The notes under the pieces were generated by a model. It made no database searches, had not been told where the DNA came from, and saw only the letters and a program-made list of their open reading frames with translations. A DNA stretch of 64,000 nucleotides from Pseudomonas lini. Its GTDB lineage: Bacteria; Pseudomonadota; Gammaproteobacteria; Pseudomonadales; Pseudomonadaceae. Positions 11,701 to 20,949 of the stretch are shown in pieces. The first letter of the stretch is position 1. Every line of letters begins with the position of its first letter. The position numbers and the translations under genes are program-made. Where the stretch lies: NCBI RefSeq assembly GCF_964063345.1, contig NZ_OZ061318.1, positions 3,906,001 through 3,970,000 of the forward strand, in the 5' to 3' direction.

Positions 11701-11863
11701 TCAGGATCGCCTGGCCAGTCTGCGTGATCGCCAGCAGGCCGGCGAACTATCAGAGGCGCAATTCAAGGTGCAATCTGCCGACCTGGATGCTCAGTTGCAG
11801 ATTGAGGAGGCTGTGCTGATCGAGCAGTTCACCCGCGAGGAGTTGGCCAAACACCCGATCTGA
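5798..11863 (+). CDS. Giant LRR-NEL protein with duplicated LRR module: putative secreted E3 ubiquitin ligase toxin
   Basis: 2021 residues if TTG 5798 is the start. TTG 5819 fits better, because AAGGA at 5806-5810 stands 8 bases before it (2014 aa); there is no in-frame ATG nearby. The N-terminal region is clearly paralogous to the preceding gene (FAQPLLVKALKDQ near residue 104; hydrophobic VPVLGEVMIGVMAGQ near 497-511). A helical linker plus LRR block occurs twice: linker LYPDFSEPEVESFLRSLG near 1088 with LRRs ~1190-1318, and LYPGFDEFEVEAFLQTHG near 1392 with LRRs ~1510-1648. The NEL domain follows, with motif C1805-C-D1807-R in PACCDRAALSF and then EIKLAYRYGLKDRLGLPGQ. Family knowledge predicts cysteine-dependent ubiquitin transfer in a host cell; substrate and secretion route are unknown. 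A strong bidirectional terminator follows. Confidence 0.8.
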   Translation: MYIRICTLRNKHESNEKKAVQPPAAEQQSAHAEFIAHSIPAWLVSASPERREVLKNALLMLPDWYLAASQAQRQALNASFVASVTSQNLLDKTLSRLQDIDTFAQPLLVKALKDQFAVELDVTKTFLQLKKPLEMSILEVEVGTFEVLKLPLLQAALHNFEEQECAPAHFHSSSGFVIESSSGQFSQVTTALTVEQFLKLCRELDIGAQYQAYLKDFVQPSNPVAEAVLRKRFVNSQKDAMRAAAELALLKKDIEPKDYSMILSVIAGELNPTIDNTPVWICNLVLMKKRMTGCVLFHICEKYRYSDDVLLYVPHDPEHPLKRYKGREMEATLKRLLMAADASQSANGGPTAYQRFFSQFVAYADRPYYFSQFTRKAADSPPDSLAPFRSPFWKAIEVLPPFLSTFYQLNELPPESPSRQEPVDELYLPIKGYRQHGLWGPNVDPWADLYEQSLQKILADARSHAVPTVDVDARVRAEKIAHLLEVGMLVLNITSMFVPVLGEVMIGVMAGQILYETFEGAIEWSEGDRRAAWVHLTDVAENLALIAVLHGAGKGFGKLAAVKPEPLVEGLKPVTLPTGQQRLWKPDLGPYKAPITLPADSKPDGLGLHSVNGQDILPLDEARFVVKQDSANGEYCIQHPRRPEAYSPRLEHNSAGAWSYEGEEPLSWDGPMLMRRLGYRAQAFTDAQLEQVRVASGIEQDQLRRLHVEQQQPGAQMSDTLTRFRIDRDIETFRDQIGSDDPEVYARADLRLQFRLMRSQELLPATPPIKVLDSQAKTIWEDPVTGAASSRRLTVVVSDRDAANGTVLRSLLDLFKAQQVGIENVPGTADMTLEQRAASLRKEIARAAQNRQYSLFESLYREQDANGQVSLARIKVFFPQLPSVVVQEILQGATQAERLAMDKPGPLPQRIYEQAEQARQELRVAHAYEGLYIESTSSGVDSERLVLRSLETLPGWPTDVRLELREYGAQGKLLDAIGPAQNPVRAVLVVDANTRFAQSTSANLYSSVLQALTAEERQALGFTLQEAGRLKMTVQQTPLPRDQLRAVLQKHRVLKPSVEPGMKLLGGIGPLPLGQQVASFFRTPRARTLKLYPDFSEPEVESFLRSLGEDVRGGLTRREAEFATLKNELDTWVQSRVTAESSPAVAGRIPGGRERQIARSLKRSWRRQSGSTLSIDSTVELPPLSARFEHVEALALTGTGVRNLNAFLKGFSDLKTLRLEGMSRLNELPEAVGEMQGLTHLSLRGSRVRWNEHTAAVLGKSSALETLDLLKNPVGIAPDFSTMTQLKNINLSGTGIDQWPLGTGNLPDLQVLDLRENELTEVPQEMLSTAEDHLEANARVNRVTLLEGNPFTRHSWQQLKDYRDRLQALKPELLDGSLPDAFKVQDTMSARVRQLYPGFDEFEVEAFLQTHGLAAETELARLEREYETLNQQLSAWAFSGGGARSRYIRAGQMAAGLSDRAERYTAADRIRECWRRQSPQRNAVDGSPIGFELDLSGQTLDSVPDLEADFSHVGSLKLSGMGLSVSPEGFLAHFKGVRWLDLSNNQLTAIPPALDDMHGLTRLFLQRNRIHLTPETAGILSRRTTLRAMNLAQNPLGMTPDFTQITDMRSLNLNSIDIETWPVGLGAQPLLDVIDLRNNRITTIPDSVIDPSAERLEQVAHLNNFTHIGGNPLSEVAQQQLRDYWSRLERERLDLWGVRRPGVFEYQASAERARVGGQELAALQRWLKDLPTEQVPARQAQWQSLSAQQGSQGFFQVLGKLENAGAGHADLQLRVWEVVDTITEVNPESMALRQEMFEWAGRPACCDRAALSFSNLEIMAMVYRARTLAMDGEQSAALLKLSRGLFRLDEVEKIALADIEQRTTAINNTPGLSAALKTQQIRFLEEVEIKLAYRYGLKDRLGLPGQPRQVRFAHMGKVTPAMLDLAYSKVLALDDSPEEFQALVAKDFWKDFVTNKYRPQFEAQREPYQDRLASLRDRQQAGELSEAQFKVQSADLDAQLQIEEAVLIEQFTREELAKHPI

Positions 11864-11886
11864 CCAGACACTTCTGACCTATGAAC

Positions 11887-11921
11887 AAAGGCCTGGATCT
11901 GCGCAAGCATCCAGGCCTTTT
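11887..11921. terminator. Bidirectional rho-independent terminator
   Basis: A 12-bp stem (AAAGGCCTGGAT with ATCCAGGCCTTT) around a 10-base loop, with T-rich flank on the plus strand and A-rich flank on the left. It sits between the convergent NEL gene and ureC and can serve both. Confidence 0.85.
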
Positions 11922-11940
11922 CTTTGTGCCGCCCTACCGA

Positions 11941-13641
11941 TCAAAACAGGAAGTAGCGCTGAGCCATCGGCAGGGTTTCTGCCGGTTCACACCACAGCAA
12001 TACACCGTCAGCCTTGACCTGATAAGTCTGTGGATCGACGTCGATCTCTGGCAGGTAATCGTTGTGAATCAGATCGGTTTTCTGCACATCGCGACAACCT
12101 TTGACCACGGCGATTTTCTTCTTCAGGCCCAGCGCTTCGGGCAAACCGGCATCCTGTGCTGCCTGGCTGATGAAGGTCAGGCTGGTGGCGTGCAGCGAGC
12201 CGCCATAACTGGCGAACATCGGGCGGTAGTGCACCGGTTGCGGTGTCGGGATCGAAGCGTTGGCGTCGCCCATCAGGCTGGCCGCAATGGCACCACCCTT
12301 GAGAATCAGCGTCGGTTTTACCCCGAAAAACGCCGGGCGCCAGAGCACCAGATCGGCCCATTTACCCACTTCCACCGACCCCACTTCATGGCTGATGCCG
12401 TGGGTGATCGCCGGGTTGATGGTGTACTTGGCGATGTAGCGTTTGGCGCGGAAGTTGTCGTTACCTTCGCCATCACCCGGCAACGGGCCGCGCTGCTTTT
12501 TCATCTTGTCGGCGGTTTGCCAGGTACGCGTGATCACTTCGCCGACGCGGCCCATGGCCTGGCTGTCGGAGCTGATCATCGAGAAGGCGCCGAGATCGTG
12601 GAGGATGTCTTCGGCAGCAATGGTTTCCCGGCGGATGCGGCTTTCGGCGAACGCCACGTCTTCGGCAATGCTCGGGTCCAGGTGGTGGCAGACCATCAGC
12701 ATGTCGAGGTGTTCGTCGATGGTGTTGCGGGTGAACGGCCGGGTCGGGTTGGTCGAGCTCGGCAGCACGTTGGCAAAACCGCAGGCCTTGATGATGTCCG
12801 GTGCATGGCCGCCACCGGCACCTTCGGTGTGGTAGGTGTGGATAGTGCGGCCCTTGAAGGCGGCGAGGGTGGTTTCGACGAAGCCTGACTCGTTGAGGGT
12901 GTCAGTATGGATCGCCACCTGCACGTCGTACTGGTCGGCGACGTTCAGGCAGTTGTCGATACTCGCCGGGGTGGTGCCCCAGTCTTCGTGGAGCTTGAGG
13001 CCGATGGCACCGGCCTTGACCTGTTCGATCAACGGCTCCGGCAGGCTGGCGTTGCCCTTGCCGGTGAAGCCGATGTTCATCGGGAACGCATCGGCGGCCT
13101 GGAGCATGCGCGCCAGGTGCCACGGTCCCGAGGTGCAAGTGGTGGCGTTGGTGCCGGTGGCGGGGCCGGTGCCGCCGCCGATCATGGTGGTGACGCCGCT
13201 CATCAGCGCTTCTTCGATCTGCTGCGGGCAGATGAAATGAATATGGGTGTCGATGCCGCCAGCGGTGAGGATCATGCCCTCACCGGCGATCACTTCGGTG
13301 CTGGCGCCAACCGCGATGGTGACATTGGGCTGGATGTCCGGATTGCCGGCCTTGCCGATGGCAGCGATGCGCCCGTCCTTGAGGCCGACGTCGGCTTTAA
13401 CGATGCCCCAGTGGTCGATGATCAGCGCGTTGGTGATCAATGTGTCGACCACTTCCGCGGCTAGCAATTGGCTTTGGCCCTGGCCGTCGCGAATGACTTT
13501 GCCGCCGCCGAATTTCACTTCTTCGCCGTAGGTGGTGAAGTCCTGTTCCACTTCGATCCACAGTTCGGTGTCGGCCAGGCGGACCTTGTCTCCGACGGTG
13601 GGGCCGAACATGTCGGCGTAGGCTTGACGGGAAATCTTCAT
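11941..13641 (-). CDS. ureC: Urease subunit alpha (catalytic)
   Basis: 566 residues from the ATG at 13641 ([20 protein letters not shown]), the usual UreC length; an AAGGA site precedes it, and the longer upstream reading is discarded. Urease hydrolyses urea to ammonia and carbamate in the cytoplasm. The di-nickel ligands are visible: HIHF (His pair), the carbamylated lysine in [16 protein letters not shown] in [13 protein letters not shown] in [15 protein letters not shown], the flap motif [22 protein letters not shown], and the Asp in [11 protein letters not shown]. It is the last gene of the urt-ure block and is separated from ureB by a repeat element. The accessory genes ureE, ureF and ureG are not in this window. 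Confidence 0.97.
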   Translation of the reverse strand: MKISRQAYADMFGPTVGDKVRLADTELWIEVEQDFTTYGEEVKFGGGKVIRDGQGQSQLLAAEVVDTLITNALIIDHWGIVKADVGLKDGRIAAIGKAGNPDIQPNVTIAVGASTEVIAGEGMILTAGGIDTHIHFICPQQIEEALMSGVTTMIGGGTGPATGTNATTCTSGPWHLARMLQAADAFPMNIGFTGKGNASLPEPLIEQVKAGAIGLKLHEDWGTTPASIDNCLNVADQYDVQVAIHTDTLNESGFVETTLAAFKGRTIHTYHTEGAGGGHAPDIIKACGFANVLPSSTNPTRPFTRNTIDEHLDMLMVCHHLDPSIAEDVAFAESRIRRETIAAEDILHDLGAFSMISSDSQAMGRVGEVITRTWQTADKMKKQRGPLPGDGEGNDNFRAKRYIAKYTINPAITHGISHEVGSVEVGKWADLVLWRPAFFGVKPTLILKGGAIAASLMGDANASIPTPQPVHYRPMFASYGGSLHATSLTFISQAAQDAGLPEALGLKKKIAVVKGCRDVQKTDLIHNDYLPEIDVDPQTYQVKADGVLLWCEPAETLPMAQRYFLF

Positions 13642-13656
13642 TGCAGTTCCTTCATT

Positions 13657-13765
13657 GATCGTTCCCACGCTCTGCGTGGGAATGCCGCCGTGGACGCTCT
13701 GCGTCCGCTGTTATGTGACGCGGAGCGTCACGGGATGCATTCCCACGCAGAGCGTGGGAACGATC
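13657..13765. repeat. Large palindromic intergenic repeat, 'ACGCTCTGCGT' family
   Basis: A 109-bp element whose 27-bp ends are perfect inverted copies (GATCGTTCCCACGCTCTGCG... and its complement), each end itself palindromic, with inner GACGCTCTGCGTC and GACGCGGAGCGTC arms. Related copies lie at 24294-24344 and 55907-56009. It differs in sequence from the GCGGGCTTGCCCGC REP family. Confidence 0.8.
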
Positions 13766-13767
13766 AG

Positions 13768-14075
13768 TCAGTCGAGATCACCCATGATCCTGCCGGCAAA
13801 GCCGAACACCCGGCGATGGCCGGCCAAGTCCACCAGCTCGACCTCGCGGCTCTGCCCCGGTTCGAAGCGCACGGCGGTGCCGGCGGGGATGTTCAGGCGC
13901 ATGCCGCGGCTGGCGGCGCGGTCGAAGGTCAGGGCGTCGTTGGTTTCGAAGAAGTGATAATGCGAGCCGACCTGGATCGGCCGGTCACCGCTGTTGGCCA
14001 CCTTCAGGCTGAGGGTGCGGCGGCCGACGTTGAGTTCGATGTCGCCGGGCTGGATCTGGTATTCACCGGGAATCA

Positions 14076-14076
<1 letters not shown>
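13768..14076 (-). CDS. ureB: Urease subunit beta
   Basis: 102 residues from ATG 14076 ([20 protein letters not shown]), the normal length for bacterial UreB. It contains the conserved [13 protein letters not shown] and the C-terminal [13 protein letters not shown]. It is a structural subunit of the (alpha-beta-gamma)3 urease. The start overlaps the stop of the upstream acetyltransferase as TGATG, which suggests translational coupling, and an AAGGAG site precedes it by 8 bases. Confidence 0.96.
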
Positions 14077-15148
<1,072 letters not shown>

Positions 15149-15157
15149 GGCGCGGCC

Positions 15158-15460
15158 TCAGGCGATCGGTTGGTGAACGGTGACCAGTTTGGTGCCGTCG
15201 GGAAACGTCGCTTCGACCTGGATTTCCGGGATCATTTCCGGAATGCCTTGCATCACTTGTTCGCGGCTGAGCAGGGTGGTGCCGTAATGCATCAGCTCGG
15301 CCACGGTCTGGCCGTCACGCGCGCCTTCGAGCAGCGCCGCGGAAATATAGGCCATGGCCTCCGGGTAATTGAGCTTCACGCCGCGAGCCAAACGCCGCTC
15401 GGCCACGAGGCCGGCGGTGAAGATCAGCAGCTTGTCTTTTTCGCGTGGGGTCAGGTCCAT
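15158..15460 (-). CDS. ureA: Urease subunit gamma
   Basis: 100 residues, the standard UreA length, beginning [23 protein letters not shown] and containing [22 protein letters not shown] and [24 protein letters not shown] (quoted as short pieces of the conserved subunit). It is a structural subunit at the core of the urease trimer. It lies downstream of ureD, separated from it by a REPIN. Confidence 0.96.
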   Translation of the reverse strand: MDLTPREKDKLLIFTAGLVAERRLARGVKLNYPEAMAYISAALLEGARDGQTVAELMHYGTTLLSREQVMQGIPEMIPEIQVEATFPDGTKLVTVHQPIA

Positions 15461-15515
15461 CGTTGAGATCCATCAGGGCAGATTAAAAAGAGTTGGATCT
15501 GCTTACACAGATCCC

Positions 15516-15606
15516 CTGTGGGAGCGGGCTTGCCCGCGATGGGGTCATCACATCCAATTGAGATGTAGACTGTAAGACCGCTATCGCGGGCAAGCCCGCT
15601 CCCACA
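15516..15606. repeat. REPIN (GCGGGCTTGCCCGC family)
   Basis: Two inverted REP palindromes (starts CTGTGGGAGCGGGC and ends GCCCGCTCCCAC) flank a ~45-base spacer between ureD and ureA. Confidence 0.9.
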
Positions 15607-15617
15607 AAAAGCACACA

Positions 15618-16457
15618 TCAGGTGCTCCATATTCTGGGTGGGACGGCTTCTCGGCCAAGCAACGCCGGGCGTAGCAACCGCCACAAATCAATCAGCCAAC
15701 CACGTGCCAACAGCGCTTCACTGGCCAGGCATCGGGCGACCAAAAGCCCCGGCAACTGCGTCAGATCTCCGCGTACCTCATTGGGCAGCGAGCGGCACTT
15801 CTCCAGCCATTCGCTATCAATTTCACCTGTCACCAGCAACGTCGCAAACACCGGTTGGCCATCCAGGCCTATTGGCGAATCCAGCAAACCATCATTCCCG
15901 ACAATGCGCTGGCGTTCGTGCCAGAGCAACTGGCCGTCGCGGCGGATATCCAGGTGCGCCTGAAAATGCCCGAGGTCAAAGCGCTCGCCACTGGCCGGGC
16001 GTCCCAGGGCCACCACGTCCCAGTAGAACAACCGCGCATCGCCCTCAAGGTCGATGCTGGTGCTGAGTTCCGCCTGAGCGTCGCTGAAGATAATCGTCTC
16101 TTGCGGCAGCCACTCCAACGTAGCACCGGCGGCCACGCGCAGGTCGAGTTTCTGATAAGCCGACCCTGCCGCGCGATACCACTTGGCGGCGCCGGGGCTG
16201 GTGATTTGCGCCCAGGCGTGCGTGCCGACGCTGGCCGAGATGTCCAGCCGATCACCGCCGGCAATCCCGCCCGGCGGGTGGACGATGATGTGCTGACACA
16301 CCTCGGGGCCTTCGGCGTACAAATGCTTCTGCACCCGCAGCGGGCCCTTGTGGCGGCGCTGCACCGGGCGTGTGCTGTCGCCGAAACGGGCGTAGCCGAG
16401 TTCCAGCTCGGCATGCCAGCTGGGGGTGAACAGCGTGATGGGGGCAGGTAAATTCAT
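15618..16457 (-). CDS. ureD: Urease accessory protein UreD
   Basis: 279 residues, typical for UreD/UreH. The motif [18 protein letters not shown], then [14 protein letters not shown] and [14 protein letters not shown], are family signatures. UreD forms a scaffold with UreF and UreG for nickel insertion into apo-urease. It opens the ure part of the block, directly after urtE (30-base gap), so the importer and enzyme may share a transcript. Confidence 0.95.
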   Translation of the reverse strand: MNLPAPITLFTPSWHAELELGYARFGDSTRPVQRRHKGPLRVQKHLYAEGPEVCQHIIVHPPGGIAGGDRLDISASVGTHAWAQITSPGAAKWYRAAGSAYQKLDLRVAAGATLEWLPQETIIFSDAQAELSTSIDLEGDARLFYWDVVALGRPASGERFDLGHFQAHLDIRRDGQLLWHERQRIVGNDGLLDSPIGLDGQPVFATLLVTGEIDSEWLEKCRSLPNEVRGDLTQLPGLLVARCLASEALLARGWLIDLWRLLRPALLGREAVPPRIWST

Positions 16458-16487
16458 ATCGTCTAGTTATCGTCAGGAGGCTGCAGG

Positions 16488-17192
16488 TTAGATCGTAACC
16501 AGTCCACGGACGCCTTCGGCTTCCATATTTTCGCCGCGACCCTGCTGCACGATCTCGCCCCGGGACATCACCAGGTACTGATCGGCCAGTTCGGCGGCGA
16601 AATCGTAGAACTGCTCCACCAGCAAAATCGCCATGTCGCCGCGCGCAGCAAGCTGCTTGATCACCGCGCCGATTTCCTTGATCACCGACGGCTGAATGCC
16701 TTCGGTGGGTTCGTCGAGAATCAGCAACCGTGGACGACTGGCCAGTGCTCTGCCAATCGCCAGCTGCTGTTGCTGACCACCGGACAAGTCACCGCCGCGC
16801 CGTTGTTTCATTTGCAGCAGCACCGGGAACAGCTCGTAGATGAACGCCGGGACTTCCTTGGCTTCAGAGCCGGGAAACCGCGACAGGCCCATCAGCAGAT
16901 TTTCTTCCACGGTCAGGCGGCCGAAGATTTCCCGGCCCTGAGGCACGTAAGCGATGCCGGCATGCACCCGTTGGTGCGGCTTGAATGTGGTGATCGGTTT
17001 GCCCTCCCAGTTCACCGCGCCTTCCTTGGCCGGCAGCAAACCCATCAGGCATTTGAGCAGGGTGGTCTTGCCCACGCCGTTGCGCCCGAGCAGGCAAGTA
17101 ACTTCGCCGACCTTCACCTCAAACGTCAGGCCCCGCAGGATGTGGCTACCGCCGTAGTACTGATGCAGCTTGTCGACTTGCAGCATGTTCAA
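16488..17192 (-). CDS. urtE: Urea ABC transporter ATP-binding protein UrtE
   Basis: 234 residues, LivF-like. Walker A LLGRNGVGKTTLLKC, signature SGGQQQQLAIGRAL and Walker B RLLILDEPTEGIQP are all intact. It starts MLQVDKLHQYYGGSHILRGL. With UrtD it powers urea uptake through UrtBC at the inner membrane. The combination with UrtABCD next to urease gives the urea specificity. Confidence 0.95.
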   Translation of the reverse strand: MNMLQVDKLHQYYGGSHILRGLTFEVKVGEVTCLLGRNGVGKTTLLKCLMGLLPAKEGAVNWEGKPITTFKPHQRVHAGIAYVPQGREIFGRLTVEENLLMGLSRFPGSEAKEVPAFIYELFPVLLQMKQRRGGDLSGGQQQQLAIGRALASRPRLLILDEPTEGIQPSVIKEIGAVIKQLAARGDMAILLVEQFYDFAAELADQYLVMSRGEIVQQGRGENMEAEGVRGLVTI

Positions 17193-17216
17193 ATTCCCTT
17201 CTGTTCCACACAGAAC

Positions 17217-17310
17217 CCTGTGGGAGCTGGCTTGCCTGCGATGGCGGTGTGTCAGTCCGCAAAGATGTTGGATGTGCAGGCCTCATCGCGGGCAAGCCCG
17301 CTCCCACAGG
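17217..17310. repeat. REPIN between urtD and urtE
   Basis: A left variant arm (GAGCTGGCTTGCCTGCGATG) and a standard right arm (ATCGCGGGCAAGCCCGCTCC) in inverted orientation. Mixed arm types also occur at 20813-20900 and in the tandem array. Confidence 0.9.
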
Positions 17311-17326
17311 TTTTGTATTTGCAGGT

Positions 17327-18196
17327 CTACCGACCGAGGTAGACCTCGATCACCCGCTCATTGTCCTGCACCTGTTCCAGCGACCCTTCGGCCAGCACGC
17401 TGCCCTGGTGCAACACGGTGACGTGGTCGGCGATCGAGCCGACGAAGCCCATGTCGTGTTCCACCACCATCAGCGAATGCTTGCCTGCCAGGCTCTTGAA
17501 CAGCTCGGCGGTGAATTCGGTTTCGGCGTCGGTCATGCCCGCCACCGGCTCATCGAGCAGCAACAATTGCGGGTCCTGCATTAGCAGCATGCCGATTTCC
17601 AGAAACTGTTTCTGACCGTGGGACAACAACCCCGCCGGACGATTGACCGAGGCGGTCAGGCGAATGGTTTCCAGCACTTCGCTGATGCGATCTTTCTGCT
17701 CGCCGCTGAGACGAGCCCGCAGGCTGGCCCATACCGACTTGTCGGTCTTCTGCGCCAACTCCAGGTTTTCGAACACGCTCAGGGCTTCGAACACCGTTGG
17801 CTTCTGGAATTTGCGACCGATACCGGCCTGAGCAATCTGCACTTCACTCATCTGCGTCAGATCGAGAGTTTCACCGAACCAAGCCTTGCCGTGACTGGGC
17901 CGGGTCTTGCCGGTAATCACGTCCATCAGCGTGGTCTTGCCCGCGCCGTTGGGGCCGATGATGCAGCGCAATTCGCCAACGCCGATGTACAGGTTCAAAT
18001 CGTTCAGCGCCTTGAAACCATCGAAGCTGACGTTGATGTCTTCCAGGGTCAGGATGGTGCCGTGGCGAGTGTTCAGGCCTTTGCCGGCGCTCTGGCCGAG
18101 GCCGATGGCATCGCGGCTGCTGCCGGCGTCCTTGTTGGGCTCCACCGGAAAAAAGGCCGGTTCGAGCATGAATTCAGCCGTTGCAGTGGTTCTCAT
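17327..18196 (-). CDS. urtD: Urea ABC transporter ATP-binding protein UrtD
   Basis: 289 residues from ATG 18196 (MRTTATAEFM), chosen because TGAGG at the end of urtC provides a ribosome site 9 bases away; a longer start at 18217 would overlap urtC. It is LivG-like, with Walker A IIGPNGAGKTTLMDV, signature SHGQKQFLEIGMLL and Walker B LLLLDEPVAGMTDAET. A non-conserved ~50-residue N-terminal extension precedes the ABC domain, as is common for UrtD. Confidence 0.94.
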   Translation of the reverse strand: MRTTATAEFMLEPAFFPVEPNKDAGSSRDAIGLGQSAGKGLNTRHGTILTLEDINVSFDGFKALNDLNLYIGVGELRCIIGPNGAGKTTLMDVITGKTRPSHGKAWFGETLDLTQMSEVQIAQAGIGRKFQKPTVFEALSVFENLELAQKTDKSVWASLRARLSGEQKDRISEVLETIRLTASVNRPAGLLSHGQKQFLEIGMLLMQDPQLLLLDEPVAGMTDAETEFTAELFKSLAGKHSLMVVEHDMGFVGSIADHVTVLHQGSVLAEGSLEQVQDNERVIEVYLGR

Positions 18197-18206
18197 TTTA
18201 CAAGCC

Positions 18207-19286
18207 TCATTGTTCACCCCTTTTCTTCAGCAACCCGATCACGCCTTTGGGCAGGTACAACGTCACGACGATGAACAGCGCGCCGAGGAAGAACAGCCAG
18301 TATTCCGGAAACGCCACGGTGAACCAGCTCTTCATGCCATTGACCACACCAGCGCCGAGCAGCGGACCGATCAGCGTGCCGCGACCACCCAGCGCCACCC
18401 ACACGGCGGCTTCGATGGAGTTGGTCGGTGACATTTCACTCGGGTTGATAATGCCGACTTGCGGCACATACAGCGCGCCGGCCAAACCACACAACACCGC
18501 GCTCAACACCCAGACAAACAATTTGAAGCCGCGTGGATCGTAGCCGCAGAACATCAAGCGGTTTTCCGCATCCCGCAGGGCGGTCAGCACCCGGCCGAAC
18601 TTGCTTTGCGCCAGCCGCCAGCCGATGAACAGGCTCGCCACCAGCAACAGCACCGTGGCGAAAAACAACACTGCACGCGTCCCCGGTTCAGTGATGCCAA
18701 ACCCGAGAATGGTGCGGAAGTTGGTAAAGCCGTTGTTGCCGCCAAACCCGGTTTCGTTGCGGAAAAACAGCAGCATTCCGGCGAAGGTCAGGGCCTGGGT
18801 CATGATCGAGAAATACACGCCCTTGATCCGCGAACGGAAGGCGAAGAAACCGAACACCAGCGCGAGCAGGCCCGGCGCCAACACCACCAGACACATGGCC
18901 CAGAGAAAGCTGCTGGTGCCGGTCCAGTACCACGGCAACTCGGTCCACGACAGGAACGTCATGAACGCCGGCAAGCCGTCACCCGAAGCCTGGCGCATCA
19001 GGTACATGCCCATCGCATAACCGCCGAGGGCGAAGAACAGACCGTGGCCCAACGACAACAGGCCGGCGTAACCCCAGACCAGATCGAGGGCCAGGGCGAC
19101 GATGGCGTAGCAAAGTATTTTGCCCATCAGGGTCAATGTATAAGCGGAGACATGCAGTGCGCTGTCGGCAGGCAACAACGACAACAACGGCAACGCCAGC
19201 AGCAAAACGAGGATCACCGCACCGACGGCGATCGTGACCTTGGGGCCGGCCTTTTGTGTGGCTGTGAGCAGCAGAGGCTGGTTCAT
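18207..19286 (-). CDS. urtC: Urea ABC transporter permease UrtC
   Basis: 359 residues, LivM-like, with about 8-10 hydrophobic segments. Signatures are GYAGLLSLGHGLFFALGGYAMG and, near the C-terminus, EAAVWVALGGRGTLIGPLLGAG. It starts one base away from the urtB end (19286 shared), so it is translationally coupled with urtB. Confidence 0.94.
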   Translation of the reverse strand: MNQPLLLTATQKAGPKVTIAVGAVILVLLLALPLLSLLPADSALHVSAYTLTLMGKILCYAIVALALDLVWGYAGLLSLGHGLFFALGGYAMGMYLMRQASGDGLPAFMTFLSWTELPWYWTGTSSFLWAMCLVVLAPGLLALVFGFFAFRSRIKGVYFSIMTQALTFAGMLLFFRNETGFGGNNGFTNFRTILGFGITEPGTRAVLFFATVLLLVASLFIGWRLAQSKFGRVLTALRDAENRLMFCGYDPRGFKLFVWVLSAVLCGLAGALYVPQVGIINPSEMSPTNSIEAAVWVALGGRGTLIGPLLGAGVVNGMKSWFTVAFPEYWLFFLGALFIVVTLYLPKGVIGLLKKRGEQ

Positions 19287-20788
19287 CAGTCGATCACCCG
19301 TCCTTTCAGTGCGAAGAGGCCTTGCGGACGTTTCTGGATGAACAGAATGATCAGCGCAAGGATCAGGATTTTGCCCAGCACCGCACCGATCTGCGGTTCG
19401 AGAATTTTGTTGGCGATCCCCAGCCCGAAGGCGGCCAGCACGCTACCGGCCAATTGACCGACACCGCCGAGTACCACCACCAGGAACGAGTCGATGATGT
19501 AGCTCTGGCCGAGGTCCGGGCCGACGTTGCCGATCTGGCTGAGCGCCACACCGCCGAGGCCAGCAATGCCGGAGCCGAGGCCGAAGGCGAGCATGTCGAC
19601 GCGCCCGGTCGGCACGCCGCAGCAGGCGGCCATGTTGCGGTTCTGGGTGACGGCGCGCACGTTGAGGCCCAGGCGAGTCTTGTTCAGCAGCAGCCAGGTC
19701 AACACCACCACAAACAAGGCGAACGCGATGATCACGATGCGGTTGTACGGCAGCACCAGGTTCGGCAGCACCTGAATCCCGCCCGACAACCATGCCGGGT
19801 TGGCCACTTCAACGTTCTGCGCGCCGAACACCAGGCGCACCAACTGAATCAGCATCAGGCTGATGCCCCACGTCGCCAGCAGGGTTTCCAACGGGCGACC
19901 GTAGAGATGACGAATCACCGTGCGCTCCAGCGCCATGCCGATGGCGGCGGTGACGAAAAACGCTACCGGCAAAGCAATCAGCGGGTAGAACTCGATGGCT
20001 TGCGGGGCGAAGTGCTGGAACATCAACTGCACCACATACGTCGAGTAAGCGCCGAGCATCAGCATCTCGCCGTGGGCCATGTTGATCACGCCGAGCAGGC
20101 CGAATGTGATTGCAAGACCCAGCGCCGCCAGCAGCAGAATTGAACCAAGGGACATGCCACTAAAGGCCTGGCCGAGCATTTCGCCGATCAGCAATTTGCG
20201 TTTGACTTGGGCCAGGCTGGTTTCGGCGGCGGTGCGCACATTGGCATCGGCTTCGATGCCGGCCTCAAGCAAACCTTCGAGGCGGGTGCGGGCCAGTGGG
20301 TCGCCGGTTTCACCGAGCAGACGCACCGCGGCGAGGCGTACGGCCGGGTCGGTGTCGACCAGTTGCAGGTTGGCCAGTGCCAGGCTCAGGGCGGCGTGAA
20401 CGGTTTCGTCTTTTTCTGCAGCGAGTTGCTGGTCGAGGAATTTCAGTTGCGCGGGTTTTGCGCTTTTCTGTAATTGCTGCGCGGCGACCAAACGGATTTT
20501 GGCGTCGGCGGCGAGCAATTGGTGGCTGGCCAAAGCGGTGTCGATCAGACCTCGCAGGCGGTTGTTCAGGCGCAGGGTTTTCGGTTGGCCATCGAGGGTC
20601 AACTCGCCTTGTTGCAGGGCGTTGATCAGTTCGATACGGGCCGGATCGGGCTGCGCGGCCCAGGCTTCCAGAAGTTTTGCTTGTTGCACGGGATTGGCTG
20701 CGACGAAGTCTTCGGCGTCGCCGGCGTGGGTGGCCATCGGCAGCAAAAGTGCGATGGCGAAAATGAGTCGGTAAAGGGCGGTGGGCAT
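19286..20788 (-). CDS. urtB: Urea ABC transporter permease UrtB
   Basis: 500 residues with a signal-like N-terminus (MPTALYRLIFAIALLLPMATHAG). Residues ~25-200 form a soluble alpha-helical part with HEAT-like repeats (ALSLALANLQLVDTDPAVRLAAVRLLGETGD split across repeats). A LivH-type membrane domain follows (ALGLAITFGLLGVINMAHGEMLMLGAY, then VAFFVTAAIGMALERTVIRHLYGRPLETLLATWG in pieces). The long N-terminal extension is usual in proteobacterial UrtB and absent from amino-acid LivH. Confidence 0.94.
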   Translation of the reverse strand: MPTALYRLIFAIALLLPMATHAGDAEDFVAANPVQQAKLLEAWAAQPDPARIELINALQQGELTLDGQPKTLRLNNRLRGLIDTALASHQLLAADAKIRLVAAQQLQKSAKPAQLKFLDQQLAAEKDETVHAALSLALANLQLVDTDPAVRLAAVRLLGETGDPLARTRLEGLLEAGIEADANVRTAAETSLAQVKRKLLIGEMLGQAFSGMSLGSILLLAALGLAITFGLLGVINMAHGEMLMLGAYSTYVVQLMFQHFAPQAIEFYPLIALPVAFFVTAAIGMALERTVIRHLYGRPLETLLATWGISLMLIQLVRLVFGAQNVEVANPAWLSGGIQVLPNLVLPYNRIVIIAFALFVVVLTWLLLNKTRLGLNVRAVTQNRNMAACCGVPTGRVDMLAFGLGSGIAGLGGVALSQIGNVGPDLGQSYIIDSFLVVVLGGVGQLAGSVLAAFGLGIANKILEPQIGAVLGKILILALIILFIQKRPQGLFALKGRVID

Positions 20789-20812
20789 AGAAAGTCGCCT
20801 TGCGCGGACATT

Positions 20813-20900
20813 GTGGGAGCTGGCTTGCCTGCGATGCAGACGACTCGGTGTGTCTGATGCACCGAGGTGATGCCATCGCAGGCAAGCCAGCTCCCACAGG
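20813..20900. repeat. REPIN between urtA and urtB
   Basis: Inverted GAGCTGGCTTGCCTGCGATG arms around a spacer with its own short dyad (ACTCGGTG/CACCGAGG). Placed between a binding-protein gene and its permease gene, it could act as an mRNA stability element that favours urtA; this is an inference. Confidence 0.88.
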
Positions 20901-20949
20901 GATTTGTGTCGGCCTCGGGTTTGGTGCCCGAGGTCGACACCCAGTGGCT

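Noticed and set aside
783..11863. Type III secretion locus around the NEL genes
   Set aside because: No secretion apparatus, chaperone or regulator gene is present between cbpM and ureC; only the effector-like domain suggests it.
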